Source: JASLBX01 sp035762665 (GTDB lineage: Bacteria; Actinomycetota; Actinomycetes; Jiangellales; Jiangellaceae). From it: a stretch of 64,000 nt of DNA. The notes under the pieces are model-generated. The model had not been told where the DNA came from. It saw only the letters and a list, made by a program, of their open reading frames with translations, and did no database searches. This document shows positions 42,836 to 51,197 of the stretch, one piece after another. Within the stretch, counting starts at the first letter, position 1. Each line of letters starts with the position of its first letter. Position numbers and translations under genes: made by a program. The DNA lies in contig DASTNZ010000013.1 of NCBI GenBank assembly GCA_035762665.1, positions 1 to 64,000 of the forward strand. The letters run 5' to 3'.

Positions 42836-44662
42836 TTAGTCGGTGATGTAGTTCAGCTCGGACTGCGACGGGGTTCGGTCAGGCGACGCGGCGCCGCGAC
42901 CAAGTCCACACGCGCTGTCGGGCAGTGGCGCCCGGTCGTCCCCAGGTGGGCCGTACAGGCGGGTGGCGTTGACCCACGGCTCGGCGGCCTGGCCGTCGAG
43001 CAGAAGCGGGATGAGCCCGCGTTCTGGCTGGGTCAGCGGGACCATGTACCCGTTCGACCTCTCCTGGACCCGCCAGCCGTGAGCGGCGATGCGGTCGGCA
43101 AGGGTGGTCGCGAAGCCGGCCGGGCTATCCGAGCGCGGGCCGTTGTATTGCTCCTCGGTCAGCAAGTACCCGCAGACCGGCTCGTCCAGGATTTGATCCG
43201 GGCCTGGCACCTCCGGAGGAGGCGGAGCCTCACCTGGGTGTGGTGGCGGGAAGGCCGGCACGTCGTACGAGCCCCTGAAAACGATCCGTCCGGTGTTGGA
43301 GATCTGGAACTCCTCGCCTTGCTTGACCGCTTGAGCGATCTCGGACTGGTTGGCGCGGAAGTAGTCCAGAAACTCGTGGTAGGTGTAGAGGGCGGAGAAG
43401 GTCTTGCGCTTACGGCTTTGCGCAGTGTTGGCACCGCCGTCGTTCGGGCGGGTGGCACCGCCAGAACTGCGTGCCTCGAGCAGGATGCCGACGACGTTCT
43501 TCAGCCCCAGCGTGTTGCGCAGGATCGTCTCCTGGCTTAGCCCCACGGCTCCGCCTCCCTGGCAGCCATACGGGCAGTACCACCAGCCGTCGTCTGAACC
43601 CTGTTCGTACAGCCAGTTCTCGATCAAGTCCTTCGATTGGAGGTGAACAGATTCGGCGACGTTGAGGTGGCGTGGGAACAAGACCGGTAAGTCGCCGGCT
43701 TGGGAGTTGCCGAACTCGTGGCCGTCGAACGCCGCCTGCGGTTGGTAATCGCGGAGCATCTCGACGAAGCCGAAAGTCTCCGGGTGGCGGATCAGCGAGA
43801 AGTCCCGGTTCAGGTCCTGGTTGGTGAAGTTGCCGCGGCGGTTCAGCGCCCGTCCGTCGCCGTTGATCGCCGGCACGATGAGCACCGTGGTGTTAGACAG
43901 GATGTCGATGGTCCGCTCGTCGTCGGCGAACGCCAGCTGCCGCGCCATGATGAGGCAGGCCTCGCGCGACGACGGTTCGTTGCCGTGCACATTGCAGTTG
44001 ACAAGTGCCGACGATGAGTTAGCGATCTCCTCTGCAGTTGCCGGCGGGGCCGGGTAGCCGATGATGAACATGTTGATTGGTCGGTCGAGCAGGGTACGCC
44101 CGATCTCGACCACCCGGACTCGGTCGCTCGCCTCGTCCAAGGCCGCGGTGTAGGCGTACTCGTTTACGTCACTGGTGTACGCCGCCGCGTTGGTGGCCTC
44201 CCATTCGGTGCGGAGGTTCTGTCCAGGAATGTTCGGATCTCCCCAGTACGGCATGGTCGTGCCGTAGACGGGCTCGGAGAACTCCTCACCTAGTGCTCGG
44301 ACGCGCCAGCGGAAGCGGTCGCCGGGGTTGAAGTTCGCATCGGCGAAGGCCGGCACGTCCTGGTTAACCTGGCGGTTCGGCCGCCAGATTCCGGTGATCA
44401 CTGGCGTACCCGTCAGCTCGTCGTTCACGTCTACGGGAGTACGTTCGATCTCATACTGGCTCGCGCCCGGTACCGGATCCCAACTCAGCGTGGCGAAGCC
44501 GAGTTGCTGCTCCACGGTGAGTCCGGTGACCTGACCTTGTTCTTGGGCTCGTGACGTCTGAATGGAGACCAACGACGCGATTAGTGCGACGCCTACGCTT
44601 ATCACCAATAGCACCCAGAGCCGGTGAGCGCGGGTCCCTGCGATAACGTCCCCTGTCTGCAT
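42836..44662 (-). CDS. Secreted M14-family zinc carboxypeptidase with FN3-like domain
   Basis: A 608-residue exported protein. The ATG at 44662 follows AAGGGA and opens a membrane segment/signal (about 14-38, WVLLVISVGVALIASLVSI). Residues about 45-155 form a fibronectin-III-like domain (GFATLSWDPVPGASQYEIER... to RVRALGEE). The catalytic domain has the zinc motif NVHGNEPSSREACL (His and Glu) and a third ligand in FDGHEFG; EARSSGG near residue 400 may include the catalytic Glu. It should cleave C-terminal residues outside the cell. Domain order and length fit actinobacterial M14 peptidases. Confidence 0.85.
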   Translation of the reverse strand: MQTGDVIAGTRAHRLWVLLVISVGVALIASLVSIQTSRAQEQGQVTGLTVEQQLGFATLSWDPVPGASQYEIERTPVDVNDELTGTPVITGIWRPNRQVNQDVPAFADANFNPGDRFRWRVRALGEEFSEPVYGTTMPYWGDPNIPGQNLRTEWEATNAAAYTSDVNEYAYTAALDEASDRVRVVEIGRTLLDRPINMFIIGYPAPPATAEEIANSSSALVNCNVHGNEPSSREACLIMARQLAFADDERTIDILSNTTVLIVPAINGDGRALNRRGNFTNQDLNRDFSLIRHPETFGFVEMLRDYQPQAAFDGHEFGNSQAGDLPVLFPRHLNVAESVHLQSKDLIENWLYEQGSDDGWWYCPYGCQGGGAVGLSQETILRNTLGLKNVVGILLEARSSGGATRPNDGGANTAQSRKRKTFSALYTYHEFLDYFRANQSEIAQAVKQGEEFQISNTGRIVFRGSYDVPAFPPPHPGEAPPPPEVPGPDQILDEPVCGYLLTEEQYNGPRSDSPAGFATTLADRIAAHGWRVQERSNGYMVPLTQPERGLIPLLLDGQAAEPWVNATRLYGPPGDDRAPLPDSACGLGRGAASPDRTPSQSELNYITD

Positions 44663-45056
44663 GGGTGTAGTCCCTTCTTGATGACTTGGTATCACCCCCG
44701 AACAATGACGTTGGCCTCACTCACCTCCTCGAGGCCAGTTCGACCGCGACCGCGAGCATTGCGAACCGAGGCGACCGGTGCGCCTACGAAGAAGGCCGCT
44801 CACTCCAACAGCCAACTCGGCGGTAAGCCCGCTGCCGACTGTCCTGACCTGGAGCTGAGCAGTCATTGAGTCCCACTCGTTCGATGAAGTTGGGATCTCG
44901 CGTGAGGCTATTCGTTATAACCAAAGCTGTCAATTGGTGCTGACCACGAGAAGTCGGTGATCGCGGGGTTGAATAACTCCGCTTAGGTCCACAATGTATG
45001 GGTAGTGGTGTTCATCCATGGCAGAGCAGCCGTGGCGATGAATGGAGATGGTCGCA
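44663..45056. other. Intergenic region between peptidase and DUF4383 genes
   Basis: About 390 bases holding the divergent promoters. Part of it is AT-richer than its surroundings (near 44905-45000). Short arms ACCAA and TTGGT (44920-44938) are weakly symmetric. TTGAAT near 44972 could be a -35 box for the plus-strand gene. No gene is supported. Confidence 0.4.
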
Positions 45057-45512
45057 ATGGCGAGAACAGGGATGATGGCAACGCGAGTGCAGACGGCGGC
45101 TGTGGTCGTGTCAGTGGTGTTCCTCCTCGTGGGGGTGCTGGGTTTCATTCCCGGCATCACGACCGACTACGACACGATGGAGTTCGCCGGTCATGAGTCC
45201 GAGGCGATGCTGCTGGGCATCTTCCAGGTCTCGTGGCTGCACAACATCGTGCACCTGCTGTTCGGTGTTGTGGGCTTGGCTGCGGCTCGGACAGCAACAG
45301 GTGCGACGTATTACCTGGTCATCGGTGGGGCCGTGTACCTGCTGCTGTGGATCTACGGATTGATCGTGGATCAGGACGACGATGCAAACTTCGTCCCGGT
45401 GAATGACGCGGACAATTGGCTGCATCTGGTCCTCGGCGTCGGCATGGTCCTGCTGGGTCTGGTACTCGGACGTTCGGCGGGCACGCGGACCCGCCCGAAG
45501 CCCCTGGTCTGA
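45057..45512 (+). CDS. DUF4383 family membrane protein
   Basis: A 151-residue protein with four helices at about 11-32, 55-78, 82-104 and 120-140, and the DUF4383 signature: VSVVFLLVGVLGFIPGITTDY, HNIVHLLFGVVGL and ADNWLHLVLGVGMV with paired His in the helices. GGAG at 45044 suits the ATG at 45057; an ATG five codons earlier is possible. Common in actinobacteria; function unknown. A short hairpin separates it from the ChaB gene on the same strand. Confidence 0.85.
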   Translation: MARTGMMATRVQTAAVVVSVVFLLVGVLGFIPGITTDYDTMEFAGHESEAMLLGIFQVSWLHNIVHLLFGVVGLAAARTATGATYYLVIGGAVYLLLWIYGLIVDQDDDANFVPVNDADNWLHLVLGVGMVLLGLVLGRSAGTRTRPKPLV

Positions 45513-45531
45513 TTCGCTTCGGCAGGTTGTA

Positions 45532-45548
45532 ACCCGGCCACGCCGGGT
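45532..45548 (+). terminator. Short hairpin between DUF4383 and ChaB genes
   Basis: ACCCGGC (45532-45538) and GCCGGGT (45542-45548) form a 7-bp stem with a 3-nt loop, 20 bases after the DUF4383 stop and 27 before the ChaB start. Could terminate or attenuate; no T run. Confidence 0.4.
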
Positions 45549-45574
45549 AGCTGTGGCATGAGGAGGTGTATGCC

Positions 45575-45976
45575 ATGCCGGCGCGTGATGAGGTGCCGTC
45601 GACGATTCGACGGTCGAGCAAGAAGGCGCAGCGGATCTGGTCCAAAGCGCACGATTCCGCAGTCGAGTCCTACGGTGAAGGCGAGCGGGCGCACCGAACG
45701 GCTTTCGCTGCATTGAAGCACCAGTTCAAGAAGGTAGGCGATCATTGGGAGGCCAAGGACGGCAAGGGCCCGTCGGATCCGCAGGCCCGCCGCTCTACGC
45801 CCGAGTCGCGCAAGCCGCGGAAGACGGCAGAGGGCGTAGATGCCAATGCCTCGAAGAAGGACCTGTACGAGACGGCCAGCAGACTCGGCATTGATGGACG
45901 GTCGAAGATGTCCAAGGGGGAGCTGGTGAACGCGATCAAGAAGGAGAATGCCCGCCGCACCCGGCGAAGCCGGTGA
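45575..45976 (+). CDS. ChaB-like protein with C-terminal Rho-N-like domain
   Basis: A 133-residue basic protein. Residues about 5-60 match ChaB (VPSTIRRSSKKAQRIWSKAHDSAVESYG, then EGERAHRTAFAALKHQFKKVGDHWE). After a Lys/Arg linker, residues about 90-125 look like a Rho N-terminal/SAP-like helix pair (SKKDLYETASRLGIDGRSKMSKGELVNAIKKE). AGGAGG lies 8 nt before the ATG at 45575. ChaB was described as a regulator of the ChaA cation antiporter, though in actinobacteria this pairing with Rho-N suggests nucleic-acid binding. Confidence 0.85.
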   Translation: MPARDEVPSTIRRSSKKAQRIWSKAHDSAVESYGEGERAHRTAFAALKHQFKKVGDHWEAKDGKGPSDPQARRSTPESRKPRKTAEGVDANASKKDLYETASRLGIDGRSKMSKGELVNAIKKENARRTRRSR

Positions 45977-45992
45977 CGCCCAACCCGGACAG

Positions 45993-46373
45993 CTAGGTAG
46001 CCGGCCCTTGGTTCCGTACTTCTGACGCGGCTGTGATGACCTCGTCCAGGATCGCGCGGGACCGGACGAGGTCATCGATCGTGCGATTGATCCGCTTGCG
46101 CTCGGCTTCAAGATCGTCGACCAGGCGTGGGGTGGCGATCTCGTTGGGTCCGCCGTCAGGGCCTCGCATGCACGGCAGCATGTCCGCGATCTTCTTGCTG
46201 TGCAGGCCGGCGGCGAAAAGCATCTGGATCAATACGACCTGGTCGACCGATGCCTCCGGGTAATCCCGATGGCCGCCGGGCGTGCGGTCGGGCACGAGCA
46301 GTCCCCGCTCCTCGTAGTAGCGCAAGGAACGCTCACTCACTCCGGTACGACGGGCCAGCTCTCCGATCCGCAC
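45993..46373 (-). CDS. MerR-family transcriptional regulator
   Basis: A 126-residue regulator from a GTG. It has the MerR HTH (MRIGELARRTGVSERSLRYYEERGLL...RDYPEASVDQVVLIQMLF) and a C-terminal dimer helix (LEAERKRINRTIDDLVRSRAILD). One Cys is present in MLPCMRG, the sensor region of small MerR proteins. It is divergent from a molybdopterin oxidoreductase operon with a long-spacer promoter that carries a palindrome, exactly the MerR architecture, so it probably activates that operon by DNA distortion. Ligand unknown, possibly a thiol-reactive or redox signal. Confidence 0.9.
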   Translation of the reverse strand: MRIGELARRTGVSERSLRYYEERGLLVPDRTPGGHRDYPEASVDQVVLIQMLFAAGLHSKKIADMLPCMRGPDGGPNEIATPRLVDDLEAERKRINRTIDDLVRSRAILDEVITAASEVRNQGPAT

Positions 46374-46397
46374 GTTTGACCCCTGACCGCTCTTGGT

Positions 46398-46429
46398 TTG
46401 AATCTGACGTCGATGTCAGCTTCTACCTT
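46398..46429 (+). promoter_or_regulatory. MerR-type long-spacer promoter
   Basis: TTGAAT (46398-46403) and TACCTT (46424-46429) are separated by 20 bp, too long for normal transcription. The spacer contains CTGACGTCGATGTCAG (46404-46419), a 16-bp near-palindrome (CTGAC/GTCAG arms). Activation by a MerR protein bound in the spacer is the classic use of this layout. It faces the oxidoreductase operon starting at 46511, and the MerR gene starts 25 bp away on the other strand. Confidence 0.7.
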
Positions 46430-46510
46430 AACGGCGCGGCACTAGGATGAGGTCGGCACCGCGCGGTGGAGATCAGCCGTGGCGCACGATGTGAAGGGCA
46501 GGTAGCGCGC

Positions 46511-47110
46511 ATGAGTGTCGTGTCGCCTGGGTTCCGCGGCCGCCGCCGGCCGGAGCAGCCGGAGCTACCGCCGGGCCAGTACCTGACGGAGGACTTCCCG
46601 GTGCTTTCGGCCGGCCCGACGCCGCGGGTCCCGCTCGCCGAGTGGGAGTTCGCGATCACCACTGAGTCAGGCCAGGCACATCGTTGGTCGTGGGCGCAGC
46701 TGCTAGCCCTTCCGTCTGAGACGTTCACCGTGGACATACATTGCGTCACGAAGTGGTCGAAGCTCGGGACGACGTGGGAAGGGGTGTCCCTGGACACACT
46801 CATGCGCGATGTCGAGACTGCGGCCGAGTTTGCGCTGGCTCATTCGTACGGGAGCTACACGACCAACCTGCCCCTCGAGGATCTGCTAAATGGCAAGGCC
46901 TGGATCGCCTACCGGTACGATGGCGACGACCTGGCCCCCGAACACGGCGGGCCGGCCCGGCTCCTGGTGCCGCACCTCTATTTCTGGAAGTCGGCGAAGT
47001 GGGTGCGCGGCATCCAGTTGTTGCTGGCCGACGAGCCTGGCTTCTGGGAGACGCTCGGCTACCACGACTACGGTGACCCATGGCGCGAGCAGCGGTACCA
47101 GGGCGACTGA
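46511..47110 (+). CDS. Molybdopterin-dependent oxidoreductase (sulfite-oxidase fold)
   Basis: A 199-residue Moco-binding protein of the sulfite-oxidase/YedY fold. It has VPLAEWEFAITTESGQ, the metal-binding Cys in TVDIHCVTKWSKLGT (near residue 80), YTTNLPLEDLLNGKAWIAY, and the closing LLVPHLYFWKSAKWVRGIQLL with a Lys-rich pterin contact. No Tat signal is seen, so it is probably cytoplasmic. AGG lies 8 nt before the ATG at 46511. It overlaps the flavin reductase gene by 31 nt, which should supply its electrons. Likely MerR-controlled. Confidence 0.87.
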   Translation: MSVVSPGFRGRRRPEQPELPPGQYLTEDFPVLSAGPTPRVPLAEWEFAITTESGQAHRWSWAQLLALPSETFTVDIHCVTKWSKLGTTWEGVSLDTLMRDVETAAEFALAHSYGSYTTNLPLEDLLNGKAWIAYRYDGDDLAPEHGGPARLLVPHLYFWKSAKWVRGIQLLLADEPGFWETLGYHDYGDPWREQRYQGD

Positions 47111-47844
47111 CGGATCGCCTGATCTGGCGCGTGGCCCGCCTGGCGGATGCCTGGGATGAGACTCCGACTGCGCGCACCATCGTCTTCGACGTGCCCGGCT
47201 GGCCGGGGCACCTTGCGGGCCAGCACGTCGACGTCAGGCTCACCGCCGAGGACGGGTACAGCACCCAGCGCAGCTACTCGATCGCCGCACCCGCGGACGG
47301 AGATCGAGTCGAGCTGACTGTGCAGCGCGTCGACGACGGCGAGGTGTCGCCGTACCTTACCGAGGTGATCTCCACGGGCAACCCGGTCGAGATCCGCGGC
47401 CCGGTCGGCGGCTGGTTCGTCTGGCATCCGGACGAATTACGACCAGTCCTCCTGGTGGCCGGCGGCTCCGGCATTGTGCCGCTGATGGCTATGATTCGTG
47501 CTCGCGACGCGGCGGGCGGCGGAGTGCCGTTTCGCCTGATCTACTCGGTTCGCACGCCCGAGGAGCGGTACTACGCCGCCGAGCTGCGAAGATTCACACG
47601 AGCCGGTAATGGCGTTGACATCGCCTACGTCTACACCCGGGCCGCGCCTGAGGGATGGCCCCGACCGCTCGGCCGGATCGGACTCGACGACATCGCCGAA
47701 CACGGCTGGCCGCCGGACTTCGAGCCACTGTGCTTCGTATGTGGACCCACCGGCTTCGTCGAGACAGTCGCGAGCATCCTCTCCGCCCTTGGCCACGACC
47801 CGAGCTCGATCAAGACAGAGCGTTTTGGACCCACCGGAGGTTGA
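47080..47844 (+). CDS. FAD/NAD(P)-binding ferredoxin-reductase-like protein
   Basis: A 254-residue flavin reductase of the FNR fold without an iron-sulfur domain. FAD: QRSYSIAAPADGD near 65-77; pyridine nucleotide: LLVAGGSGIVPLMAMIRAR near 125-143; a final LCFVCGPTGFVETVASIL near 220. It should move electrons from NAD(P)H, most likely to the molybdopterin protein whose gene overlaps it. The ATG is inside the previous gene. Followed directly by the DUF6510 gene. Confidence 0.88.
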   Translation: MARAAVPGRLTDRLIWRVARLADAWDETPTARTIVFDVPGWPGHLAGQHVDVRLTAEDGYSTQRSYSIAAPADGDRVELTVQRVDDGEVSPYLTEVISTGNPVEIRGPVGGWFVWHPDELRPVLLVAGGSGIVPLMAMIRARDAAGGGVPFRLIYSVRTPEERYYAAELRRFTRAGNGVDIAYVYTRAAPEGWPRPLGRIGLDDIAEHGWPPDFEPLCFVCGPTGFVETVASILSALGHDPSSIKTERFGPTGG

Positions 47845-47845
47845 T

Positions 47846-48121
47846 ATGGCCGATCAGTACGAGGACGGCAACGCGCTTGCCGGCCCACTCCGGGAAGTCT
47901 TCGCGGTGGACGTGACGACTGCCGTCGGGCAATGCGCGTCGTGCGGGAACACCGGGGCGGTCGCGACCTTGCGCGTCTACTCGCGCGCGCCAGGTTGGGT
48001 GGCCCGGTGCCCCAACTGTGAGGAGGTCGTCCTCCGGTACGTCCGGGGTCCGGCGACCGGCTGGCTCGACGTCCGCGGCGCGGTCAACTTGCGAATTCCG
48101 CTACCACCTGACGGCGCATAG
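47846..48121 (+). CDS. DUF6510 zinc-ribbon-like protein
   Basis: A 91-residue protein with two Cys pairs, CASCGNTGAVATL and ARCPNCEEVVLRYV, which form a zinc ribbon, matching DUF6510. It starts 1 nt after the flavin reductase stop with GGAGG at 5 nt, so is the third gene of the MerR-controlled operon. The constant pairing suggests it chaperones or shields the oxidoreductase, but this is inference. Confidence 0.85.
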   Translation: MADQYEDGNALAGPLREVFAVDVTTAVGQCASCGNTGAVATLRVYSRAPGWVARCPNCEEVVLRYVRGPATGWLDVRGAVNLRIPLPPDGA

Positions 48122-48165
48122 CGGAGGTCGGCCGCTGGGAATGATGTCTGAGCCGGGAAAGCCAC

Positions 48166-48888
48166 TCAGACGTCGATTCGGTGATCCTTTGACCGCCCCA
48201 GAGTGATCAGCCCTAGGTCCAGTACGTTGGAGTCGTCGAGGTCGGGTTCGCTTGGCGCCAGCGAAACCTCTGGGTCGTCGTGCGATCGCCGCCGGATGCT
48301 GTTCCACAGCCGCAACCAGAAGGCCTCGTGTGGCAATGGCTCGGGCAGTCGGCGGCCCTCCTCGGCCTCAGCGCGGATCCGATGCACGAGTTCCGGCCCG
48401 CCGTATGCTTCAGCGATCACGAGAGCGGCCCGGAATGCGCTCGAGTAGCCCGAGCAGGTGACGATGTGGTTGCTAACAACCACCTGCTGACGTGATGGGC
48501 GGGCGCCGTAGCTTTCAAGAAGTGGGCCGGCGAGCCAGTGAGTTGCCGCGGCCGCGTTGTGTAGTAGGCCGGCCGCCGCCAGCAACGTCGAACCGGTCGA
48601 GCTGGCGAGCATCCAGGCCGGCGACACGGTTTGCAGCCAGTCGGCGATATCAGTACGACGATCACAACCGATGCCACCGGGCACGGCGATGACTTCGGGG
48701 TTGCCGACCTCTTCGAGAGTTGCTTCGGCAGTCGCGACTCCTCCTGGTCCCGCAAACGAGCCACGAGTTGTGCCCACCATGACGGACTGAAGATTTGGCA
48801 GGCGAGCCAGCACGTACCGGATGACCTCGGTCTCATCGACCAGGACACCTTGATAGACGACGATGGCAACCGTCGGGCTGGTGTGCAT
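48166..48888 (-). CDS. DJ-1/PfpI superfamily protein lacking the nucleophile Cys
   Basis: A 240-residue protein of the DJ-1/PfpI fold (TVAIVVYQGVLVDE; VIAVPGGIG; WMLASSTGSTLLAAAGLL; AAATHWLAG; VVSNHIVTCSGYSSA). GlxA-type regulators have a Cys at the elbow position (SVCTGA); here it is Ser (ASSTG), so the usual thiol chemistry is not available. The C-terminal AraC-type HTH is absent. An upstream GTG at 48900 is an alternative start; neither has a good ribosome site. Possible ligand-binding protein. Function unknown. Confidence 0.8.
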   Translation of the reverse strand: MHTSPTVAIVVYQGVLVDETEVIRYVLARLPNLQSVMVGTTRGSFAGPGGVATAEATLEEVGNPEVIAVPGGIGCDRRTDIADWLQTVSPAWMLASSTGSTLLAAAGLLHNAAAATHWLAGPLLESYGARPSRQQVVVSNHIVTCSGYSSAFRAALVIAEAYGGPELVHRIRAEAEEGRRLPEPLPHEAFWLRLWNSIRRRSHDDPEVSLAPSEPDLDDSNVLDLGLITLGRSKDHRIDV

Positions 48889-48985
48889 CCGGGTGTGCAC
48901 ACAACAATGTTACGTCGATTGCCTCGTCCCGTAGCAGGATGCTCACTGAGCGTCGGCGACACCGTGGTCGGCCGCTCGGGAGTTG

Positions 48986-49279
48986 TTAGGTCGCAGTACC
49001 CGTCCGCGTGTGCTGGTCGGGCTGCGGCGTTCGGTTTCGGCGGTGCAGGGCGCGGAGTGCGCTGATCCCGATGACCACCCAGATCACGTTCAGCGTGGCT
49101 GATGGGAATGCCGAGTGCACGAGCGCATTTACTGTCAGGCCGGCCGATCCAGCAAGGTTGAGCACTTGGTAGGCGAACCCGGCGTTGAGGCGGCCGCTGG
49201 ACAGCAGCCCGTAGGCGAGCACGAGCATTCCGGCGCCGACCCAGCCGACAATCTCGATCGAAAGTTCAGCGAGACTCAT
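48986..49279 (-). CDS. CBU_0592-type small membrane protein
   Basis: A 97-residue protein with three helices (about 9-30, 35-55, 60-75): VGWVGAGMLVLAYGLLSSGR, QVLNLAGSAGLTVNAL, NVIWVVIGISALRAL, and a basic tail. This matches the small CBU_0592 family of bacterial membrane proteins. It overlaps the cyclase gene by 14 bp on the same strand, so likely co-transcribed. Role unknown. Confidence 0.8.
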   Translation of the reverse strand: MSLAELSIEIVGWVGAGMLVLAYGLLSSGRLNAGFAYQVLNLAGSAGLTVNALVHSAFPSATLNVIWVVIGISALRALHRRNRTPQPDQHTRTGTAT

Positions 49280-50192
49280 CGGGGATCAATGCGTATGCGC
49301 GGACAGGGAATGTTCCGAACGATCGGATCCGGGGTGGTGCGGCGTGTAAACGCGCCCCAGTAACGGGCAGTTGGTCCAATCCGGTGAGATGTTCGAGCAC
49401 GGGTATCCCGGCTGCGAGCAAGATCGAATGCGCTGGTCGGGAGGCCCCGGTGGTGTCGTCGATGTTGACGCTGTCGATTCCGACCAGGCGGGCCCCAGTG
49501 TCGGCCAGGTGGCGAGCGGCCGCCTCGGTGAGGTACGGCGCTGCGCCTCCGTAGTCGGGCGTTCCCCAGTACCGATCCCAGCCGGTGTGAAGCAGGACGG
49601 CTGAGCCGGCCACGTCGAAGGGAGTGATCACTCCCGGCCCGGTACCGCGGTCGGCGCTGTCGGCTACCCGGATCACCACGATGGGTAGGTCGGCAACGGC
49701 TTCGAGTGGGACGCCGGCCAGGTCGGTACCACCGGCGAACCGGTGGTATGGGCTGTCCAGGTAGGTTCCGGTGTTTCCCACCATGCTGATGCGATCGATG
49801 GCGAACTCGGTACCTGCGTCGTAGTGGTGGCGCGACTCCTCGCGGGTCAGATGAGGTGTGATCTCCGGTCCCGGTAATCCGGGGTAGGTGGTCATCCCAG
49901 CGCTGATCACATGATTCAGTTCGACCAGGCTCGTAGGCGCCGACCGGTCCGAAACCCGGTCCGCTGGCCCGCCACGTGATCCCTTGTGTGGTTCAGCGTT
50001 GATCTCCAGGTCGAAGATCCGGATCCGGTCGGCCATGAGCAAGCCAAGGTGCTTGACGAACTGCCGCGCCAGTTCCTCCTCACTGATCGTGGCGTCGGCA
50101 ACATCGAGGCGGAAGCCCTGAGCTTGTAGGCCGCCGCCATTGAAAAAGGTCACGTCCGCGTCGAAGGACGCCCGGTATTCCGTCACCAGCAC
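49266..50192 (-). CDS. Cyclase-family (kynurenine-formamidase-like) protein with extra N-terminal domain
   Basis: A 308-residue protein. The C-terminal 215 residues are a cyclase/formamidase domain: VELNHVISAGMTTYPGLPG, NTGTYLDSPYHRF (metal-binding block, Tyr where many have His) and VLLHTGWDRYW, then VGIDSVNID. The first 85 residues form a separate domain (TFFNGGGLQAQGFRLDVADA, then FVKHLGLLMADRIRIFDLEI, then AEPHKGSRGG) that is not part of normal cyclases. The two are in one open frame without stop. Divergent from a LysR gene. Hydrolase with unknown substrate. Confidence 0.85.
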   Translation of the reverse strand: MLVTEYRASFDADVTFFNGGGLQAQGFRLDVADATISEEELARQFVKHLGLLMADRIRIFDLEINAEPHKGSRGGPADRVSDRSAPTSLVELNHVISAGMTTYPGLPGPEITPHLTREESRHHYDAGTEFAIDRISMVGNTGTYLDSPYHRFAGGTDLAGVPLEAVADLPIVVIRVADSADRGTGPGVITPFDVAGSAVLLHTGWDRYWGTPDYGGAAPYLTEAAARHLADTGARLVGIDSVNIDDTTGASRPAHSILLAAGIPVLEHLTGLDQLPVTGARLHAAPPRIRSFGTFPVRAYALIPDESR

Positions 50193-50258
50193 ATCGTCGC
50201 CGACCGGTTGCGTCCAGCGCTAGCGCATATTTCTGCAGCCTGCATGTAGCTTCGCTGT

Positions 50259-51179
50259 ATGCACCTCGATCCGAGAAGGCTGATGGTGTTGCGCGCAGTC
50301 GCCCGCGCCGGTGGTGTTCTCGCCGCGGCTCCTGGACTCCACCTGACGCCCTCGGCGGTGTCTCAGCACATCATGAAACTGGAGGCCGAGACGGGTTTGA
50401 CGCTGCTGGATCGATCCCAACTTGGCGGGCGGCGCGCCGCCGGGCTTACCGACGCCGGCAGACAGCTTGCACTTCATGCCGATCGGCTGGCCGAGGTCCT
50501 CGCCGCCGCCGAGGCGGATCTCTCCGCTTTGACCGGCCAGGTCGGTGGGCCGGTCACGATTGGTGCCTTCCCGACGTCTATCCGCCATCTCGTGGTACCG
50601 GCCCTCCACGCCGTGATGAGTACTGCGCCCGCGGTCCAGGTCAGGGTCCGGCAGCTCGAGAGAAAGCCTGGGCGGCTGGCGCTGAGAGCCGGCGAGCTCG
50701 ATCTGCTGATCACCGAATCCAAACTGGGCGAGCGGCCGGCCAGCAGCAATGACCTGCGCGCCATCCGGCTGCTGGATGACCCCTATCTTGTAGCGGTGCC
50801 GGTTGACTGGCCCATTGAGTCCGGCGTCGAGTCATTGCTTGATCGTCCTTGGATCGACGGCCCGGCGGACTCGGCGATGCGGCGGGTGCTCGATCACCTC
50901 GAGGCCCGCTACGGCGCTACCGTAAATCGAGTTCATGAATGCCTGGAGTTCCCGCCAGCACTCGATCTTGTCTCCGCTGGATTGGCCGCAGCGATCGTGC
51001 CCACGCTCGCCGTCATCGATGAGCACCCCAGGATCCGGATCATCAAGGACGCTGCAGTCGGGGCGCGGCAAATCGACATCGAATTCCGTCGAGGCAGGTA
51101 CGAGCCGAACCCTGCCGCGCGCACGGTGGTCGCGGCGATCAGGTCAGTGGCGGCCCGCAGAGCAGCGGAGTCAGGCTAA
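50259..51179 (+). CDS. LysR-family transcriptional regulator
   Basis: A 306-residue regulator with an N-terminal winged helix (RRLMVLRAVARAGGVLAAAPGLHLTPSAVSQHIMKLEAETGLTLLDR) and a C-terminal effector domain (GPVTIGAFPTSIRHLVVPALHAV, then DPYLVAVPVDWP). It is divergent from the cyclase gene with 66 bp between, the usual LysR layout, so probably activates it in response to its substrate. A weak GCAT/ATGC pair overlaps the start codon and was not called. Confidence 0.9.
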   Translation: MHLDPRRLMVLRAVARAGGVLAAAPGLHLTPSAVSQHIMKLEAETGLTLLDRSQLGGRRAAGLTDAGRQLALHADRLAEVLAAAEADLSALTGQVGGPVTIGAFPTSIRHLVVPALHAVMSTAPAVQVRVRQLERKPGRLALRAGELDLLITESKLGERPASSNDLRAIRLLDDPYLVAVPVDWPIESGVESLLDRPWIDGPADSAMRRVLDHLEARYGATVNRVHECLEFPPALDLVSAGLAAAIVPTLAVIDEHPRIRIIKDAAVGARQIDIEFRRGRYEPNPAARTVVAAIRSVAARRAAESG

Positions 51180-51197
51180 CCGTTCGCCCAGAACGAG

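Noticed and set aside
50242..50262. GCAT/ATGC inverted repeat before the LysR gene
   Set aside because: Short arms, overlaps the start codon and does not match the T-N11-A form; not distinguishable from chance.
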